A stretch of 64,000 nucleotides of DNA from Beroe ovata (GCA_946803715.1 CAMPET010000154.1:67753-131752), one strand, 5' to 3'. Shown: positions 1 to 14,000, counted from the first letter of the stretch. The notes: a model not told the origin generated them from the letters alone. Numbers and translations: made by a program.

Positions 1-40
1 TTACAAAACACACACACACACACACAAACACACAAATACT
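1..40. repeat. CA microsatellite at left edge
   Basis: A run of CA/ACA units occupies roughly the first 40 bases, just beyond the splice donor of the last visible exon of gene A on the minus strand, so it lies in an intron. Confidence 0.8.
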
Positions 41-43
41 CAC

Positions 44-3000
44 ATTGTCAATCCGTTTGGGTGTTATCGGCGGACTCACAATACCGCCCGGTACAGTGAG
101 GAGTGTCTCAGACGACAATGAAATACTCCTCCTCTTCCCGTCTGCATCTCCTGTAAAGTCGGATATAAAATTGGAGGAAATTGCTTAATTGATTGTTAAT
201 TGATCAACTTTGTCGAGATGTTCGTTTATTAAGTCAATAAATCACATATTCCTGGCCAGTTTTTATACCTAATTTCATTATACAACGTTCTACAGTCGAT
301 AACCATAGATAAACGTTAAATACTTTTCGCGTTTATGAAGTTTTATCTTACAAATATCTCTATTTCAACTGTCTCTCACAGAATACCGGGTCTCAGCTAC
401 CACAATGTGAATTTCACTGAATGTATGTTAAACATTATACCCCGAAGTGTATTTATTAACAGAGGGTGTGTGTGGGCAACAAGAAATCCCGCGCATTCCC
501 GACATACAGTAATGCACGTATGGACATGGCTTCATTCTGTACATTCCAACATGTTCATACACTTCTATACCTCAATCATTATCGAGAAGAAGAGATAAGG
601 GATTAAAATATCTATTAAAAATGGTTTCGTTTATTTTGTTGAAAACCTCAACGAATGAGTACTATAAATCCGCGTTTGTTCAGTCAATTTTACTGCAGTA
701 CATCATACATTTCAACACTTCTCCCTATTATATATTTACGTTAATGAGTTCTGAAAATAGCATGATCAAGGTTGTACTCTCGGCTATTTCGTATATCCTA
801 ATCATGGAGTACGTCAACAACTCCAAACATTTCAACATCAGCACAGATTTCACAATTTCACAATTTAAATTCCCTCCTGTTCTCCCAATGGTTAAATTGA
901 TGGGGGAGCAATCACTTGGTGTTGTTATGTTGTTATGTATTGTCAACTGTGTTCCGTAATATATGACCGATGGTGAACAAAGGATATATATTATTTTGCT
1001 TGGCAATGGCATCGCTACAATCGCTCGCTGCCCGCAAGAAAAGGGGCAGCACAATGGGCGGGTGGGATTTCGTGAGGCAGGCATTGTGTAACGGGCGGAT
1101 TCTGGCTCACAGAGCGGGGGGGAGAAATGAAAACAGAAGAGACAATGGAGTGACAGATGGAATATAATGGACGAGGTGGGGATGCTTTTGTGTGTTCATT
1201 TTGTGCTGAAATAGAGGCGAAATATGCATCTGGTAGGTAATTGTAATGAGTGTGGCGCTTATTATTTCACAATCCCTTAGAAGAGAAATATGAAATGTTT
1301 TAGAGTTAGACCACGCACACAACCACACAACCACATATACGACCACATCAACCCGTGCACAAATGTTATAATTTATTTCTATGCAAAATGAGCACACATT
1401 TTCAAATGGAGCTCTGTATGCAGAGATTATAGCAGTTCTCTGCTAATTATGTGTGACGTGAGCAGTGTGTATGCAGTTTTGCAGTGAGCAGAGCTCATTT
1501 CCACTCTAAATGTGTCACACCCTTCCATACGCGTCACACCCTCAACTATCTTAATGCCACACCTTCTCTTTATGTGCCACACCCTCTCTCGATATGCCCC
1601 AATTCACTCTCGTCATGTGGGTGTGGTGATCTACGCGGGCCGTGCGATGCTAGTAACAGCGCGGGTGGGCTCCGCATAATTGGTTGGATCTTCCATGTTT
1701 CGACAGATTACTCAACTTTAACAATCGTTATGTTATGAAGGTGAGGTACCACCTCAAAGCCGATTATTCAATGCTTATTTACCGCTAATTACCTAATCAA
1801 TTATTTAATTCACGGCACAATGATTACCTGTCGTTGGTGCAGGGGGAGGAAAATTGAAAGTTCCACCAGATAGCGGGTTCTCATTGGACAGGAGGTTGGA
1901 GATGGCATAGGACTTGCTACTTGGTGATCTGAAACACCTGCGGGAAAGTAAAGAAATGTAGAATGGAATTTTGATAAAGGAGCATCAAGAGTAACTGTTA
2001 GCGCAATGACGAATAACGCTGTTTTTGTAGAACTCCAATTTACCGGGGACTAAGGCTGAGGGCGTTGACACTGTCAGCCTGCAATCCGGCTAACAGGTTC
2101 TGATAGAGAGCACGGTCTATGGCGGCAGAGCTGGGTGCGGTGGCAGATGGCGTGTTGGTGGTGGCAGCACTTGCCCCTGCTGCTGTCACTGCAGTTGCGG
2201 GGTTCGATGGCGGATACGGCACTGTCCTGATAGTGGGAATAAGAGCTTTATCATAACTAGCAATGGACTGGTCCATATCAACTCCAATTCAGCGAATCAA
2301 GAATCAAGATACAAATGAAAAGAATTTCGTGATGGGCCCTACCTCTCTGAACTGAGTCTTTTTGGGGTAGGCTGTAGAGGAATTGGACTGAGAAGTCCTG
2401 GCGGAACCTTGAAAAGTTGTGTCGGAGGTGGAAAAGCGAAGACAGGTTCAGTGAGGGGGAAGGCTGGTGCCGAGGCCGGGGCATGGGGGGAGCTTATACC
2501 GGGAGTCGAGGACACTTCCATTTTGGAGAGAGGACTGCTCAGAGCTGTAGGAGAAAAAGGGGTCAGTAATATAAGGAGATTAGTAATTACAGGTAGTAGT
2601 TACAGGTTTTAATAAACTGAATCAAGGGTCATCTGGACAAGTTAATTCTATGGCATTTACCGAATGTAGGGCTGATGGGGGAAGAGAGGAAGTCAAATCC
2701 AGAGTCAGAGACATAGGTAGGAATAGGTCTGATGGGCTTAACTCTCTTGACATCGCGACGTTCAAGAAGAGACAACTTGGGGACATCCAGAGATTCAGAC
2801 CTGTGGATTTTATAATATTCATCCACATGCTGATTCCAACGTTATGAAGTTATTTTGAAGGGACGTACATAAACATAAACCACAGACCTAGAGACTTTCA
2901 ATACCCAAAGTATCAATATATCTAAGGCTGTAAGTTCAGATCCCCAAGTTCTTTTCATTGTTTTAACTCTTCACAAGGGTGTTAGAAGTTTACAAGAAAA

Positions 3001-3466
3001 CAGGTGTCAAGCAGGAGGCAAGGGTAATTTTGACAAGTAATAAATGCTTATGTAGGGGCACGATTCATTTTACAACATGGAAATTGGGTGCATGGCTATT
3101 GTCCTCAGGACAGTGAAATGTCAGGCACAATGAAACAATGTGTCATGTGCTCATGGGAAACAGACCATCATGTGGCATGGCACAACTGTCACAGTTAAGT
3201 AAAACATAGCCCAAACGGCACACAGGTTATTCCTATAAGAGATGTAAAAGAGATTAAATGAAACATGTTGCTTGAAACTGGGTTACACATATCCAGGAAC
3301 ATAAGTGAGTTAACTAATCATGAGATAACTAACCTTTCAGTTGAGATCTTCATTGGCTCAGGTTTGATGACCTCTTGTGAATTTTGACCTTCTAATGCAT
3401 CTTCAGTTGCTTGAGCCTCCATGGGCTCAACTTTGATCATCTCAAATGAGCATACATAGGGTCCTA
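44..3466 (-). CDS. Pro/Ser/Thr-rich putative nuclear regulatory protein (partial)
   Basis: Six minus-strand exons join in phase: 3334-3466, 2661-2800, 2343-2544, 2044-2256, 1828-1938 and 44-150. The last ends in a GTGAGT donor, so the gene continues off the left edge. I do not recognise the family. The first exon carries two SUMO-type motifs, IKVEP and IKPEP, about 30 residues apart. Next comes a basic patch (LERRDVKRVKP), a long disordered stretch rich in P, S, T and A, then SYAISNLLSNENP and the basic segment DGKRRSIS. SUMO motifs in low-complexity sequence are common in transcription factors, so a nuclear regulator is an inference; any DNA-binding domain would lie outside the window. The start codon was not found. 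The acceptors at 2800 and 2256 were chosen to keep phase and are the weakest points. Confidence 0.7.
151..1827 (-). other. Intron of gene A, no coding content
   Basis: This 1.68 kb intron joins exons 1828-1938 and 44-150 in matching phase. I see no coding exon in it. It holds a degenerate tandem repeat at about 1500-1600, in which a CACACCCT core recurs every 20-30 bases. Confidence 0.6.
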
Positions 3467-4129
3467 CTATAAGAAATGTTAAAGGTTATAGAATTAAATC
3501 AACAATATTATTCACTATTTGTAACTAACATATTTGAGAGGCAAGGGCCACACTCTGTCAAGACCCTGAAGAGGAGATTCATGACTTGAAACTGTCAATA
3601 AATTTAAAGGAGAAATTAAATATTCCAAAGTTGTGCAGCAAAATATCCAATTCCATTGAATTGAATTCAATGAATGGGTAAAATTCAATGCTCAATCATC
3701 TTAAGAATTACTACAGATAAAATGCAAATGCTCAATTTGGTGCTGATCAATTTGAATAAATTTGGCATGAATCAACTATATTCACTTTGGGTTCACCTCT
3801 GCATGACTTCAATACGGGCACCCAGAATATAAAAAGAACTATTCTACAGCAACACCTAACATAGGAAATAGGATATCAATTAAAGAGATGGGAACAGATG
3901 AAATATTTTGAATGACATGACCAAAATAACCATAATAACAATCGCATTCATTCAATAACCCTTCCAAAGTACGATAAAACTATAGCATAGATCGTTGAAA
4001 TAAAATCGTCAAGCTTGAAAAATGAAGCAAAACAAGTTGAAAGTTATGAGTAAATAAAGCTAAAACTTTATTCTGTACTGTACTACTGTGCATGGCATTG
4101 CAGTCTTGTCGATCGATGATAGACCCGGA

Positions 4130-4650
4130 CCCTCAACCCTGTCGAGGATTTCGTTTTGCGCGCGCGGCGCAAACTTATTCCAGTTAAGGCAAGCCTTTTT
4201 GCGCCTAGCATCAGCGGTCTGATATAGTCAGGCAGCCAATATTACTGAATGAATGAAGTGCGCGGCGCGTCGCGACGGCTCTGTGGCCATGGCTAGCACT
4301 TGCCGAATGTTATCTGTCCACAGTTTTCTTATTATTGCGCGCGGCGCGCGCACCTAGCCTTAATCGAAGCCCAAAGGCCGAAACAGGTTTTGGCTTTTAG
4401 ATGAAGGCGCGCGGGACGCGCGCAAGAAACAGTAGACAGATAACATTGGACAAAATAGCACTGAGTCTTTTGATTAGAGCCGCGGAGTGAAGCGGCGCGC
4501 GCGTCATGTCATAGCGAGGTTGAGCCTCAGCAGCGCGCGCAAATACTGGGCATATCGTAGACAGACCTGCAATGCGCGTATAAGTCTGGGTAACAAAGCG
4601 AGCAGTAAGAAAACATTTGAAATGCCGACGCGCCGCGCAATTTTCCATTT
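4130..4650. promoter_or_regulatory. CpG-rich island, likely promoter region of gene A
   Basis: CpG dinucleotides are dense here, with at least five GCGCGC or GCGGCGCG tracts at about 4157, 4260, 4338, 4410 and 4494, inside otherwise AT-rich DNA. The region lies about 0.7 kb upstream of the first exon recognised in gene A on the minus strand, where a promoter or 5' UTR exon would be expected. A 150-codon minus-strand open frame crosses it (4397-4849) but has no recognisable domain, and I do not call it a gene. Confidence 0.45.
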
Positions 4651-4849
4651 CTCGTTCGCTAAAGCTAGCATTTGGAAACATATCGTAATCGCGTTGGATA
4701 AATTCCATTATTGTGTGCAGACACTGCACCAATGTTAGTGTAAGCAACGCGGTGTTTAGTTGTGTACATGTGTGTAACTGTGCGATTTTAATTCGAATCC
4801 GATCCTTTGAAACAAATTGGATCTGAAAATAGCTAACAAACTTATGCAC

Positions 4850-7378
4850 AGCTTACAATCACATGTCTACATGCAACTGTGTGGAAGACAATGAAACACT
4901 GAGTTAAGTTTTCAGAATAAAATAGTATTAAAATCAATACTCAACGTTTCCAACACTCCATATCTAATTGAGCATATCAATATCATCTAGATCTGAGCAG
5001 TAAACCAGATTTTCAAACTCAGGCATGATCAATGATCACCCAAGTGCTGTGCTAATGACCGTTTTGTCTAACTCTAAAACGAAAAGTGCTATTTCCCCTT
5101 AGCAGGAAATACAAAATCACATATAACCAACCATATTAAGATCAGGATCCTTGTCTTAAAGCAAAAAATTGTCGTATCTAAAACAAATCACCGTCAGTCA
5201 AACCACTTATGCACTTATGGAGATATTTTACAATTTAGAGGCGTTCGAGAGCTCACTGCCCTGTGGTTTTGTTCAATGCTTCATAAATCAAGTTTCCATA
5301 GTTCTATTGGTCCTTACCAAATCAGCTGTTTAACGGGCGATTCTTCTAAAACCAGACGCTTAACAAGAGACTGTGCGTGCAATTTGCCGATAGGTTGAAG
5401 CTCTATAGAGCAGTTTGCAAATCTATGCTATACGATATAATCTGTCGATGTTAACATCTATCGACTAATCTCATGCTCAATATGAGCATTGCTCATGATA
5501 CGAATTAGCGATAGTTACAAGCACACATGATGACCAGACGGGACCAATGACCTTGTATAATATTCTCATTTATTCATTCATTTATAAACATGAATATATT
5601 TTATGTTACAATATCTATTACTTGAGGATTAGTACCCCCACGTCAATTTCACTTTTCTGAACATGTTTAGGGAAGAATACGGGTGTTTTCCCCCGCCCTC
5701 CCTCTTATAGTTCTCCCAGATAAACGTATGGTTCCGTGTTCTCCCTTCTATACCTGTTTCTCCCTACGAACATATTAAACTCCACGCGGCTAAAACGAGC
5801 TCTGAAACCAGTTACAACCGGCTTTTTCATATCGTTTTTATAGATCAGAACTGAGTCTACAACAGCAGCAACTCTATAGCTTGACCGCCAGCCCTGCCTT
5901 GAGTCTCTGTTTAATAGCTCTCATATATCAGATCTCGAGTCGCTGAGTTTTGCAGGGTTTAACTACCCTATCTCAGAAATATAACTGTGTCGTATACATA
6001 TATATATGAAGCTCTGAGCGAATCCATAGTATGTCGTATATAGAATATACCTACCCATCAGCCATCGCAGTCTTTAGTACGGTAAGAGTCAGAGCAGGTT
6101 ATCATTCAACCACAAGTGACGCCAATTGAAAAACTGCTTATTTTGGTTTTACCTTTAGCCTGACTTTCGTTTATATTTCCTTGCTCTGAATACGACCAAT
6201 CGTTTCCTCTTCCATGAGTTAAACATACTCCTCTGTTTATTTTCTGCCGTTCTGAAACCTATAGAGTACAGTTTGCCATCTATACGTGCTCTATATCTAT
6301 CTGATACTAAAGCTATACTAATACTAGTATTATACTAGATCTTTCTACATTCTAACTACAATGTATGTCCAGGGAATCACATTGTACAGTGTATAAGTGT
6401 ATAGTATATTCTCAACCTGCTGTAATATGCTGCATGCAATATGTGATGGAATTGAAATACCCAAATTGTAGCAAAATGTACGCTCCTAAACCCTTTGTTT
6501 GCAAGCAATATATCTTGCGATGGTATGACTGAGAAAATTGATACAGTTTTGGCATAAGCTAGTCTGCGTTTCCGTCCAGCGTCTAAAAATGCATTTCAAA
6601 ATCAGAATTGTTACTTTGGTGAACCGTAAGTCTAATTTGATTTCAAAATTTGTTACTAAATTTGGGTTTTTATCAGTTAAGCCAGTAAATTTCAGCTTGC
6701 CTTATTTCCAGGGCGTTGAAAGCTGACATGTCAGGAAAAACCTGACGAAAAAATCAGAAAACTTATTTCGTTTTGAAAAATAGTTCTTTATTTGAAATTT
6801 TTCAATATATAGTAGGTTTTACACGACTGCAGCGACAATACTTAATCGATTCCTCAGAAGCAATCATTGTCCAATAATCTGATTACTGATAGTCATTGTA
6901 TACAATTTAGCTATACACAGGTCAATACCTAGGTATAGACAGTGGTATGGAGAACAATCTCTGCTATCAATCGACATTATCGATAATCGATATTCTGTCA
7001 ATTTAGAGTGAGCAATTTCCTGTACACATATAGGTATACACACTATATTATACAGGATGGTATGATGTTTGTTGATAGTCTGATATGGTTTTCGATTCCT
7101 CACCTTGAGTGAGAGTACTCACTTTTGTCGGCACTCACCTTTCTACTCATTTCAAGACGGCGGTTTCTTCAGTTGTCAGTTTAGTTTTTCCACGAAAAGT
7201 ATGCCATTACCTAGACTAACTTTTGAAGCTGTTTCGCTACTGTGTACTATACCTTATTTCACAGCTTGTAAATCACAGGCCATTACATGATGAAGCTATG
7301 ACTCCAGACCCTAATAATTCCCGCGTCCCACTTCGATGACTGATACACCACTGATCACCGCATGCCTCTTCTCATATT
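4850..7378. other. Intergenic, no gene seen
   Basis: The stretch between gene A and gene B is AT-rich with only short open frames. No exon with flanking splice sites was found on either strand. Confidence 0.6.
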
Positions 7379-10300
7379 ATGATAATGACGTCACACCTCA
7401 CCTCACTGATTCTTCTCCTCATAACTCACCCCTGTCACACGCTCTCCAATCACGAGACAGAGCTTCTCAAGAGTGCTGCATCAGATAGACCTAACTTGAG
7501 GGTCAACGGTGATCATGCTTCACAGGTATTAGAGAGACACGTGGATGTATTCCTTTTTTCAGTTTTGCACCTCTTTTCTCCTATTCCAAGATACAGAAAA
7601 AGGGAGAAAATGAGAGGTAGCACGTGTGTTGGAATATCAAACTACGCGTATCTTCTTCAGTTTGAGGTGGTAGAAGAGGGTGGTATCCTCACAGTTTCCA
7701 CCAATGCTAGACCTGGGTACGTGGTGGCTCATAGCGCTCAGCAACAATTCAGATTCAATGTGAGTATACACGTGGACTTTATATTGCTTAGCAACAAGCC
7801 AGATTCGATGATAGTTCGTGCTTGAGGGAAATGGTAGCGAAAAGGGGCGTGGCCTAGTACATTCCGGGCTATAATTTTAGTATTCAACAATGTATGAGGG
7901 TAGAAAACTACTGCCATATAGTCAAAACTACTGGTACCCCAATAACTGCACGTCATGATCAAATTCAAAATTTGTTTCGGAAAGGATATCCCCAAATATG
8001 CCCTCTCCCACAAATCCATATCCACTGACTACTCCCCTCAGATCCATATCTACCCCCCAAATCCCCTCAGATCCGCAAACACCCGGTGATAGCAGACAGC
8101 CCTGGTTGTATACCTGTAAACGAGCCGGTGGGAGTGACAATGTTCGGAACACTCATCTACTCTGTGTTCCTGGGGGAACCGGGTGAGGAAAAGCTAGGAG
8201 ATTCCTTGTGTTTCACGTGTTCATATTGACACGTGACACCACAATAGCTGCTGCGTTGACTGAATCACTAAATCATGTGGTACTTGCATGAGTACACCAC
8301 TAATTACACCAATGATCAACATGAATATGCAGTAGACATCACGTTGGCACCAATGAGCAATTCTGAAACAATAGCCCATGCTGCTTCAGCTTGCTGAAGC
8401 AATGTTGTCGTGTTGACACCACACACACTGACACCACATTTCCCACCAGGTTGCCCGCAAGCTGACGAGAGGAAGGTCCGTAACGGGATCCCGGGCGGGG
8501 AAGAAGTCACGGAGTTTGACCAGTGCGGCGGGCTGGTTTCCCGCAAGGATGCTCTGTACCGGGTCTACACTTTCAGCCCGTGTCTGGGAAAACTGACATG
8601 TGGTCAGGAGGCTGAGATGATAGGTACGCGGGCGAGAAGCATGAATTTTTTTGATTAAGAAATAATCTCCGCCCACCCAAATTTTGCCCGCATAACATTT
8701 TCCCGCAGGAGTTGCCCTGGACGGGTTTCCGATTTACGGACCCATTGATGAGAACGGGAAGCAGCTAACAACCCGCGATCTGGATGACTGTCATGGGAGA
8801 ATGGGACCCGATGGGAACTACAGGTACACTGATGAGATCATGATGAGATCATGAACAAGATGAGATCATGACCATATTGTATACCATGTGAATTATCATG
8901 TATCATGATGGAATGTGCGACGGATTGAGAATTGAGGCCGCCCATGGACAAATGTGCCTGGACGTACTAGGCCCCAACCTATATTCTCTGAGAAAAAGCA
9001 AATTTCCAGTTAACATAAGGCCTAAGCATGCTAAGAGCATTTAAACGTTAGAGAAATAAGCATATTCCCCGATGATCAGCATACTAGCCGCACTACTGCT
9101 GAACACATGACCCATTGATCCGTCAAAACTGATGGTAATAACTACTCATTTATCCTTTCCTAAGACAAAAACTTTCTCAACCTAGCGTGAGCCAATAAGA
9201 GGGTCAATACGTAACTATGACCACTCCATTCTTCGACTCCAAACGTAACCATGGCAACGCAATACAAGCCCGCACCCCCATGTATAATCAGCCCGCAAGT
9301 GTGATCTGCCCGCAGGTATTACGCAACTGTCGACTACCCCTACTTCATATCATGTTTCCGGGGGGAACTGCATCGTGACGTGGGGATCAGCTATCCTGTG
9401 AAGTGCACATGCCCCTACACGGATACTTCATACATTCTTCCCAATAGAGTGCCATTCCCTAACTATACCATAGGTTGGTAACAGTTTAGGTTGGCATGGT
9501 AACACACCATTATATTCCTAATTATGTGTCTCATTCCTATTTATGTGTCTCATTCTCGCAGCATACGAATGGGTTTCCATATACCAAGATCTCTCGCTTT
9601 ATCCGTGTAACAAGTGCACATCTATCAAGACAGCTCAAACGGAGGGCAATGCTAAATCCTGGCTCAACTACAAAGCGGTAAGCTAGCGAAATGCCATTTG
9701 TGCCCCAATATGCCATTTTATGAACATGATTCTGGTCAAAAATGCCATGAAAAATACCAAGACAGTTTAAACAATATTGCATCCGAATTCTAACATGTCG
9801 ATATCAAAGCTGCATTAGATGCTTCTCCATTAAAGTTTCTTTCAATGTTGCTCTTCAATGTTGCTGCATATGAAGTTGCCCGTAAAACGGAAGAATCCTA
9901 ACTTGTGAAACCGTTCATAGATTCTAGCTCAGTTACTATGATAAACGTTGCTTCATGAATGTTGTGTCATGGATGTTGACTCACAGATGTTGCTTCATGA
10001 TTGCTTCACAGATGTTGCTTTATTATTGCTTTATGAATGTTGCTTCATGGAAGTTGCTTCATGTTGCTCTGTGCTGCTCATGCACGTATGACCCGTGGTC
10101 CTCACTCTAGTTAGCAAAGCAGGTAACCGACTGCAACACGACAACAGAACGGAGGTTCACCCAAGTTATACGGCGGAGACTGTCGCCAGGACGTCTACCT
10201 CCGGAGAAAGAGTACGAGTATTACTCAGACTTGGAGAAGGAGCAGAGGGGATACGTACACGGTGAGTGGGGGAAGTGAGTAAGGGAAGGAGGGCGTACGA

Positions 10301-10426
10301 TGTCGATGTGAGTTGTATTTAAATTAACTGTGTTCAGATTCCTCTCCAAGTTCCTGTCAGCCAGTGTATAATGTCGCCAAGACTTGGATGCTTGTTCAGA
10401 TGATATTCACACTGGTCAATTGGTAG
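7379..10426 (+). CDS. Secreted YHYH-domain protein (9 exons, 382 aa)
   Basis: Exons 7379-7525, 7661-7759, 8071-8182, 8450-8623, 8709-8823, 9316-9473, 9562-9677, 10123-10261 and 10338-10426 join in phase without stops; several acceptors read CCCGCAG. The start gives a signal peptide (LTSLILLLITHPCH), so the product enters the secretory pathway. The middle shows the hallmarks of the YHYH domain: GVTMFGTLIYSVF, then VALDGFPIYGP, then DDCHGRMGPDGNYRYY leading to YPYFISCFRGE. Function in animals is not established. The YHYH box itself reads YRYY and is split by the intron between exons 5 and 6. After it come a cysteine-rich stretch (PVKCTCPYT, LYPCNKCTS) and a basic segment. The last residues (TWMLVQMIFTLVNW) are hydrophobic, so a GPI signal or membrane tail is possible. 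No neighbouring gene hints at a shared role. Confidence 0.9.
8229..8445. repeat. TGACACCA minisatellite in gene B intron
   Basis: TGACACCAC occurs at 8234-8242, 8414-8422 and 8429-8437. This is the reverse complement of the GTGGTGTCA unit found in introns of other genes in the window. Confidence 0.6.
9940..10080. repeat. Degenerate GTTGCTTCATG tandem repeat in gene B intron
   Basis: Variants of a 12-18 base unit around GTTGCTTCATGA follow one another from about 9945 to 10075, upstream of exon 8. Confidence 0.7.
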
Positions 10427-10946
10427 TCTACCAACGGAAAGGGTCACGCGGACCTCTGACCTCGACCCTTTGGACGGAAGTTCTGTGAGATATCCACGAA
10501 TTTTTCCAGAGCAAGCATTATATTTGAGTGAGAGAACTTGAATCTTAAATTATTAAATTCGAGCATTTTTGCGATATGAACTCGTCGATTGATTTTGTGC
10601 GTTTTCTGACATGAATATTAATTATGTTCTATTATCGATTTTTTGTGTTTCTATCGGCCTAACCCAAATCAAGACTTCACATTTGCGTACCACAGTCTCT
10701 AGCCACGAATAGGTGTATGAACATGTTGAAAAACATAATTACAAATCAAACATAGATCTTACAAAATTCACACAATTTTACATGAGAAGGAAGCATGTGA
10801 CGGCTATGTGTTTCTCCTAAATTCCACCTATAACAGTTCTTGGAAGAATAGTTACATGTGAAGTTGCAACTAAATTAGAAAAAGAGGGGGAACGCTTTAC
10901 CTTTCAGTTCCATTACGACTATTGAGGGGTGTAAGTGTCGAGCTCT

Positions 10947-11020
10947 AGGGTGGTGCTGTCTTCATATAAGGGTGGTGCTGTCTTCATATAAGGGTGGTGC
11001 TGTCTTCATATAAGGGTGGT
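10947..11020. repeat. 22-bp tandem repeat just past the end of gene C
   Basis: A 22-base unit containing GGGTGGTGCTGTCTTCATAT repeats about 3.3 times. It ends 8 bases from the gene C stop codon (11028-11030) and so probably lies in its 3' UTR. Confidence 0.85.
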
Positions 11021-11027
11021 GTCATCG

Positions 11028-14000
11028 TCATATCAGTATGACAGACGCGAGACAGGATATTCCGCAGGGGACAGCGAGTAGAATGAGGAATGTCTGATAC
11101 GGGAAGAAATATGTCAGGGGAAGATTCAAGCATATCATGACAAAAACCTGATCCCGCCCAAAACCTCAAACAGTCCCCACCCCCCTCGTATGACAACTCC
11201 AACCCCATTAATATTGTCTCATTGCTGCGATATTATTGCGTTATTATTGTTGCGCAATTGTTGTCTTATTATTGTCTTATTTTCGCCCCTCCCCTCCCAC
11301 TTACCAGGTCATTGTACAGCTTTACACTGCCTATGGATAGGATATAGAAGAGCGTACACCCAAACAACTCCCCGCTCAGACACACGCTGTACTTTAGTGA
11401 GATGTCGCGGTGTCCAAATAACTCCACAAGGGCCGGGGCTATACCTGCGGCAAGTGTGATGACGTAAAATCTTAGATGACGTTTTTCAGATGACGTTTCT
11501 CAGATTTGCGTTTCTCGTATTTGCTATACCTGGGGCAAGTAGGTTTTGACTGAAATTCTGTTTTTCCTCTGATTTTGCTAGCTAAAATTCATATTGTTTT
11601 CACAAGAGAACTTTCGATGTTATTGTTTACATCTTCATCAGTTTCCCAAATTTGATTGATAACTAACATATTATGGCCATCATATCATATGACATGTTGC
11701 GTCCCCAGCACCTCTATATTACCTGTGAATATGCCCGAGTTGAAGCTGACTAGGCAGATGTTGACCAGGTACAACCACGGATGATACTTCGTGACGTATA
11801 ACAACACCGTGGACGGTGTGATGATCGCAAACGCCAGGAACAGCGCCCACCGGCATCCTATCTTGTCCATTATAATGCCCCAGAGGAGGCGCCCGAAGGC
11901 GTTGGCGACCGCCAGAACTGCGCCGATCACGTTCAGAAACTGCAGAGGGAGAGAGAAACTGTTTTTATGAGAATACTTCATTTTACAAATTCAATACTTC
12001 ATTTTACAAATTCTATCTGAAAATTCAATACTTTATTTTGCAAATGTTGCTCGGAAATGTGTGGCTGTAATCTCGGTGAACCCTGTCATTTCAAATTTGT
12101 GAATTTGATGATGACATATCATGACATATCATGATGACATATCATGACATAATGACATATCATGACATGATGCTCATTCCCCCACCTACTGACCGTGTCA
12201 TCGAGAATGGTATCTTTAGCCAGCTCCTTGTACAGTTCTGATCCAGACAAGAGAGCCGTACTCATTGTCATGACTATGAAGTAGAGGATCCAAAACTTGA
12301 CTGTTTTCAGCATCTCCACTACCTGCCCAGAGAAATATTTGTCAATTGGACCTATCGTTGATATTATAGGTCATCAGTGATCAGTGATAACTGATAGGTA
12401 GCCGATAACTCAACCTCAGGTTTGATATCAGTTAATGGCAGTAGATTCTCCCGAATTTGATTCTGATACGATATATGCATGAAGCAATGGTTATTTGCTC
12501 CTTGGATAGTTATTGGCTGCCATGAAATTGCTTCCCGATCGCATAGCAACTTCAAAGTTCCACCTTATAGTAACTATCAAGATTTAAACGCTTAACGCTA
12601 TATCAAACGCATGGTAACTGTCAGATGGTAACTGCCAGATGTGTTACCATGGTATCGCGGTGCGCATATAGTTACCGAGTAGTTGTGGTCTGAAGTCAGG
12701 TGGTTAACTTCGAAACTGTCCTCGCAGAGTGGCGTCATCTCACAAACCTCATCTGGTGTAGGTGATCTGAGGGAGAGAGAATTGTCAGTTGCTATTGGAA
12801 ACCACGGGGTAAGAAGACATGCGCGCGCGGTGTATGGTTGCTATGGCTGCTGTTCACAACAACAAGGGGAATCAAGTCAAAGATCTCTGAGTACTGTGGC
12901 TTCATAACCTGGGCCAAGCATCCGGCCTATTGGGACTAGGATTAGACCTACCTGACAAATACCACAGAGGGAATGAAGAGCGTGACGAGCATGATAGCAA
13001 AGATCACCCAGAGGTACGGGACTTTGTCGTAAACGGACGGGTCGGTAAAAACCGTCACATTCCCTGAGTGTTTGGGTGTGATCGTGATTGGAAAACATAA
13101 AACTAGCGGAATAATATAGTCTTTGGAGTCTGAACCGCTAAAACAAGAATACTTACCTAACGATGGGTAGTCTGGATCAAATACTTTCTGTGTCAGTTCA
13201 TTATGTGGATTAACGTAGAGCGTACACACGAAACTGCCGATCAGTCCCGATATTCCAATGAAGAAACCGATGATACCGTTAGCGGAACCCGATTTCGAGG
13301 GGTTCCATTCGACCGCCTGCGGACAATTCATAGAGGGGAGATTATCGCACACTTCACGTATAAGTCACGCACATGTCACGCGTTATTTAGGCATATATCA
13401 CGCACCTTGCCAATGATGTACACCAGTACATTGCCACCACAGATTCCCAGTGCACACATGTACAGGGACAGTGCCAAGTACGTGTTAGCTGGAAGTGAGA
13501 GGAGGGGTTGTGATAAATATGAATTCCCTTATTGTTGCGTCATTACTGTCTGAATTTTAGTCTCTGGTTGCGTTATTGTTGTCTTGCTTTTGAGCTATTG
13601 TTGTCTTACTGTTGCGTTAGAGTTGTCTCATTTTTGCGTAATTGTTGCCTTATTGTTGCGTAATTGATGCATTGACATGAAGATGACTTACTCAAATATC
13701 ACGCATTTATTGGAGATTATTATCACGCATAAATCACGCAGTACTCACCGAACCAGTACATACTGAACATTAGTAAGCTCAGTACTGTCGAGAATACGGC
13801 GTATATCACTCGCTCGTTAAAAACTTTCGATAGCAGACCTATGAATGAAACGTAAGTAAAGGGTAAGTAAGTGAATCATGGTTGTTAGCAAAGGGATGAG
13901 CTAGCTAAGAAACGTAAGTAAGATTTTAAAGGTTCTAAACCCAAAATTGATGAAAATTATGTATTTCTGACGGAGAGTCTTTCATGGACTTACCTATGAG

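Noticed and set aside
3545-3600. Possible upstream exon of gene A ending at a GTTAGT donor
   Set aside because: None of its frames supplies the one-base overhang needed by exon 3334-3466.
4397-4849. 150-codon minus-strand open frame
   Set aside because: It runs through the CpG-rich island, has no recognisable domain and no supporting splice pattern.
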